DNA of 7,088 bases, taken from an uncultured Parabacteroides sp. GTDB lineage: Bacteria; Bacteroidota; Bacteroidia; Bacteroidales; Tannerellaceae. Below, piece by piece: positions 6,337-7,088 of this stretch; the first letter of the stretch is position 1; each line of letters starts with the position of its first letter. The notes beneath the pieces were generated by a model. The model searched no databases. It had not been told where the DNA came from and saw only the letters and a list, made by a program, of their open reading frames with translations. Made by a program: the position numbers and the translations under genes. Location: assembly GCA_947074335.1 (NCBI GenBank), contig CAMTPG010000135.1:1-7088 (forward strand), written 5' to 3'.

Positions 6337-6380
6337 AAATCCCCTTGTAAAGGGATTCGGATTCCTTTGCAAGGGGATTT
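6337..6380. repeat. Long hairpin with 20-bp stem
   Basis: The left arm (6337-6356, AAATCCCCTTG...) and right arm (6361-6380, ...CAAGGGGATTT) pair over all 20 positions with two G-U pairs when read as plus-strand RNA; the loop is TCGG. A further three pairs (6333-6335 with 6382-6384) follow one mismatch. There is no U-tract after it, so it is not a typical intrinsic terminator. A palindromic repeat element of REP or MITE type, or an RNA structure, is possible. No second copy lies in the window. Confidence 0.6.
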
Positions 6381-6472
6381 CGGAAGGTTCGTCTGCAGAT
6401 GTCGGACGGATGATTCAGGGCGGATATCTTTTCATCCGATTTCTTTCCGAAAAAACAGTTACCTGTAATAAA

Positions 6473-6630
6473 CAAACATTTGCGTATGCCTGTATTCATT
6501 TATACAAGCATGCCGGTTCAATGGATATTATATTGATTATTGTCACAATACAATCTGTCGCACATTCTATTGAGTTAAAAATATGCGCCGTTTCGGCTTG
6601 TTATTTGGTTGTAAAAGCAAACATTTGCGT
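6473..6630. repeat. 13-bp direct repeat pair CAAACATTTGCGT
   Basis: The two copies are at 6473-6485 and 6618-6630, 145 bp apart. The second is extended into the palindrome GCAAA-CA-TTTGC (6617-6628), which sits in the spacer of the promoter at 6609-6639. The first is followed by an imperfect inverted repeat at 6484-6513. Shared regulator sites or duplicated sequence are both possible. Confidence 0.45.
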
Positions 6631-6639
6631 GTATATTTG
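6609..6639 (+). promoter_or_regulatory. Consensus sigma-ABfr promoter without adjacent gene
   Basis: TTG (6609-6611), exactly 20 nt, then TATATTTG (6632-6639), a full consensus match. Transcription would start near 6644, about 270 nt before the DUF4248 start codon. It therefore drives either a long leader for that gene or a small RNA. Confidence 0.55.
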
Positions 6640-6761
6640 TGATATAATTCACCCTTTAGTGTGTTTTTTGGCGCTTTTTTTAACCATTTAATAAACTTAA
6701 CAAACCAACGCATACCCCACGCTTTTTTGCCCTAATATTATTTTAATATATTCAAGTTTTT

Positions 6762-6769
6762 TAGCTTTG
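6762..6769 (+). promoter_or_regulatory. Possible -7 box for the DUF4248 gene
   Basis: TAGCTTTG matches TAnnTTTG fully, but the expected -33 position has TTA (6738-6740, 21-nt spacing) rather than TTG. Transcription would start near 6774, giving a leader of about 140 nt. It is an alternative or second promoter to the one at 6609-6639. Confidence 0.3.
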
Positions 6770-6778
6770 TATTCAACT

Positions 6779-6823
6779 ATGTTAATACTGAATTCCAGAT
6801 AGTTAATTAACATATTTATGTTA
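6779..6823. promoter_or_regulatory. Clustered inverted ATGTTA motifs upstream of DUF4248
   Basis: ATGTTAA (6779-6785) faces TTAACAT (6807-6813), which in turn forms a tight inverted repeat with ATGTTA: TAACAT-ATTT-ATGTTA (6808-6823). The three copies lie just after the possible -7 box at 6762-6769 and could be operator sites. The stretch is AT-rich, so chance is not excluded. Confidence 0.35.
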
Positions 6824-6915
6824 TAGTAATACAAATTTAATGCGTATCTTGCAACCGGTTAACGATAGAAACATTAGCCGCACGAATAACACAACTTTAT
6901 TAAATTTATAACACT

Positions 6916-7088
6916 ATGGAAAAGGAATTTACAATCAGATCCTATTCTTATAAAGAATTTGCCATGAATTACCTGCCACATCTTGCTCCGGATTATGCTT
7001 CGAAACAACTGCGACGGTGGATACTTCAAAATAAAAAATTGCAACAGGAATTAACCGACAGCGGATGGCTGGCAGGACAACGTCTGCT
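6916..7088 (+). CDS. DUF4248 domain protein, 5' part only (cut by window end)
   Basis: The first 57 codons are present and the frame is open to the window edge. The translation starts MEKEFTIRSYSYKEFAMNYL and continues with SKQLRRWILQNKKLQQELTDSGW. This fits the start of the Bacteroidales DUF4248 family: an IR.Y...ELA..Y.P motif, then an LRRWI helix, then an L...GW/GY segment. Members are short, about 70-80 residues, so roughly three quarters is visible. Function is unknown; the Arg-rich helix suggests nucleic acid binding, which is inference. In Bacteroides genomes such genes are often found near HU-like DNA-binding, VirE/DUF3987 and N-acetylmuramoyl-L-alanine amidase genes; those would lie beyond the right edge. 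The ATG at 6916 follows an AT-rich leader and is the only reasonable start. Confidence 0.8.
   Translation, partial: MEKEFTIRSYSYKEFAMNYLPHLAPDYASKQLRRWILQNKKLQQELTDSGWLAGQRL

Larger units (their letters stand above)
6166..6915. other. 750-bp region without a convincing gene
   Basis: It lies between hxlR and the DUF4248 gene. Bases about 6190-6450 are GC-rich and full of short inverted repeats; bases about 6450-6915 are AT-rich. It contains a possible promoter at 6188-6218, a long hairpin at 6337-6380, a 13-bp direct repeat (6473-6485 and 6618-6630), a textbook promoter at 6609-6639, and repeated ATGTTA motifs at 6779-6823. Open frames at 6221-6499 (minus) and 6410-6691 (plus) show no recognisable family or start signal. 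The region could hold structured RNA, long leader sequence or remnants of a mobile element. Confidence 0.6.

Noticed and set aside
6221..6499. A 92-codon minus-strand frame in the gene-poor region
   Set aside because: No promoter, no family resemblance, and it runs through the long hairpin, whose symmetry explains the sequence better.
6410..6691. A 93-codon hydrophobic plus-strand frame
   Set aside because: It spans the orphan promoter and the direct repeats, and its hydrophobicity follows from AT-rich composition; no start signal is seen.

Overview
The window looks like a chromosomal segment from a member of the Bacteroidales. The evidence is the gene content (a secreted GH127/DUF1680 glycosidase and a DUF4248 gene), several matches to the Bacteroidota sigma-ABfr promoter (TTG, 19-21 nt, TAnnTTTG), and the lack of strong Shine-Dalgarno sequences. 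The genus cannot be fixed by eye; a Parabacteroides/Tannerellaceae-type genome is a guess. No tRNA, rRNA, CRISPR array or intact insertion sequence was seen.

Left part (5-3420): a complete secreted beta-L-arabinofuranosidase-family enzyme on the minus strand is divergent from a plus-strand DUF2569-like membrane protein with a C-terminal extracytoplasmic domain. The 290-bp gap between them holds a good -7 box for the glycosidase and a palindrome at its predicted transcription start. The membrane protein gene is clearly more AT-rich than the glycosidase gene.

Middle part (3421-6165): an apparent redox module. A minus-strand two-gene operon encodes a NosR/PceC-like membrane protein, with a predicted covalent-FMN domain outside the membrane and CxxxCP iron-sulfur motifs inside. 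It is followed 10 bp later by an Old Yellow Enzyme-type flavin oxidoreductase that carries an unusual N-terminal membrane anchor. A divergent HxlR-family regulator sits upstream. The intergenic region has two complete promoters that overlap almost symmetrically, so the -33 of one abuts the -7 of the other. A strong inverted repeat next to them is a good candidate HxlR operator. The simplest reading is that HxlR senses an electrophile or redox signal and switches an electron-transfer pair that delivers cytoplasmic electrons to an ene-reductase at the membrane. A bidirectional terminator-like hairpin separates this operon from the convergent DUF2569 gene.

Right part (6166-7088): about 750 bp without a convincing gene. 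It contains a 20-bp-stem hairpin, several overlapping GC-rich inverted repeats, a 13-bp direct repeat, one textbook promoter with no obvious coding product, and AT-rich inverted motifs. It ends in the start of a DUF4248 gene, which is cut by the window edge.
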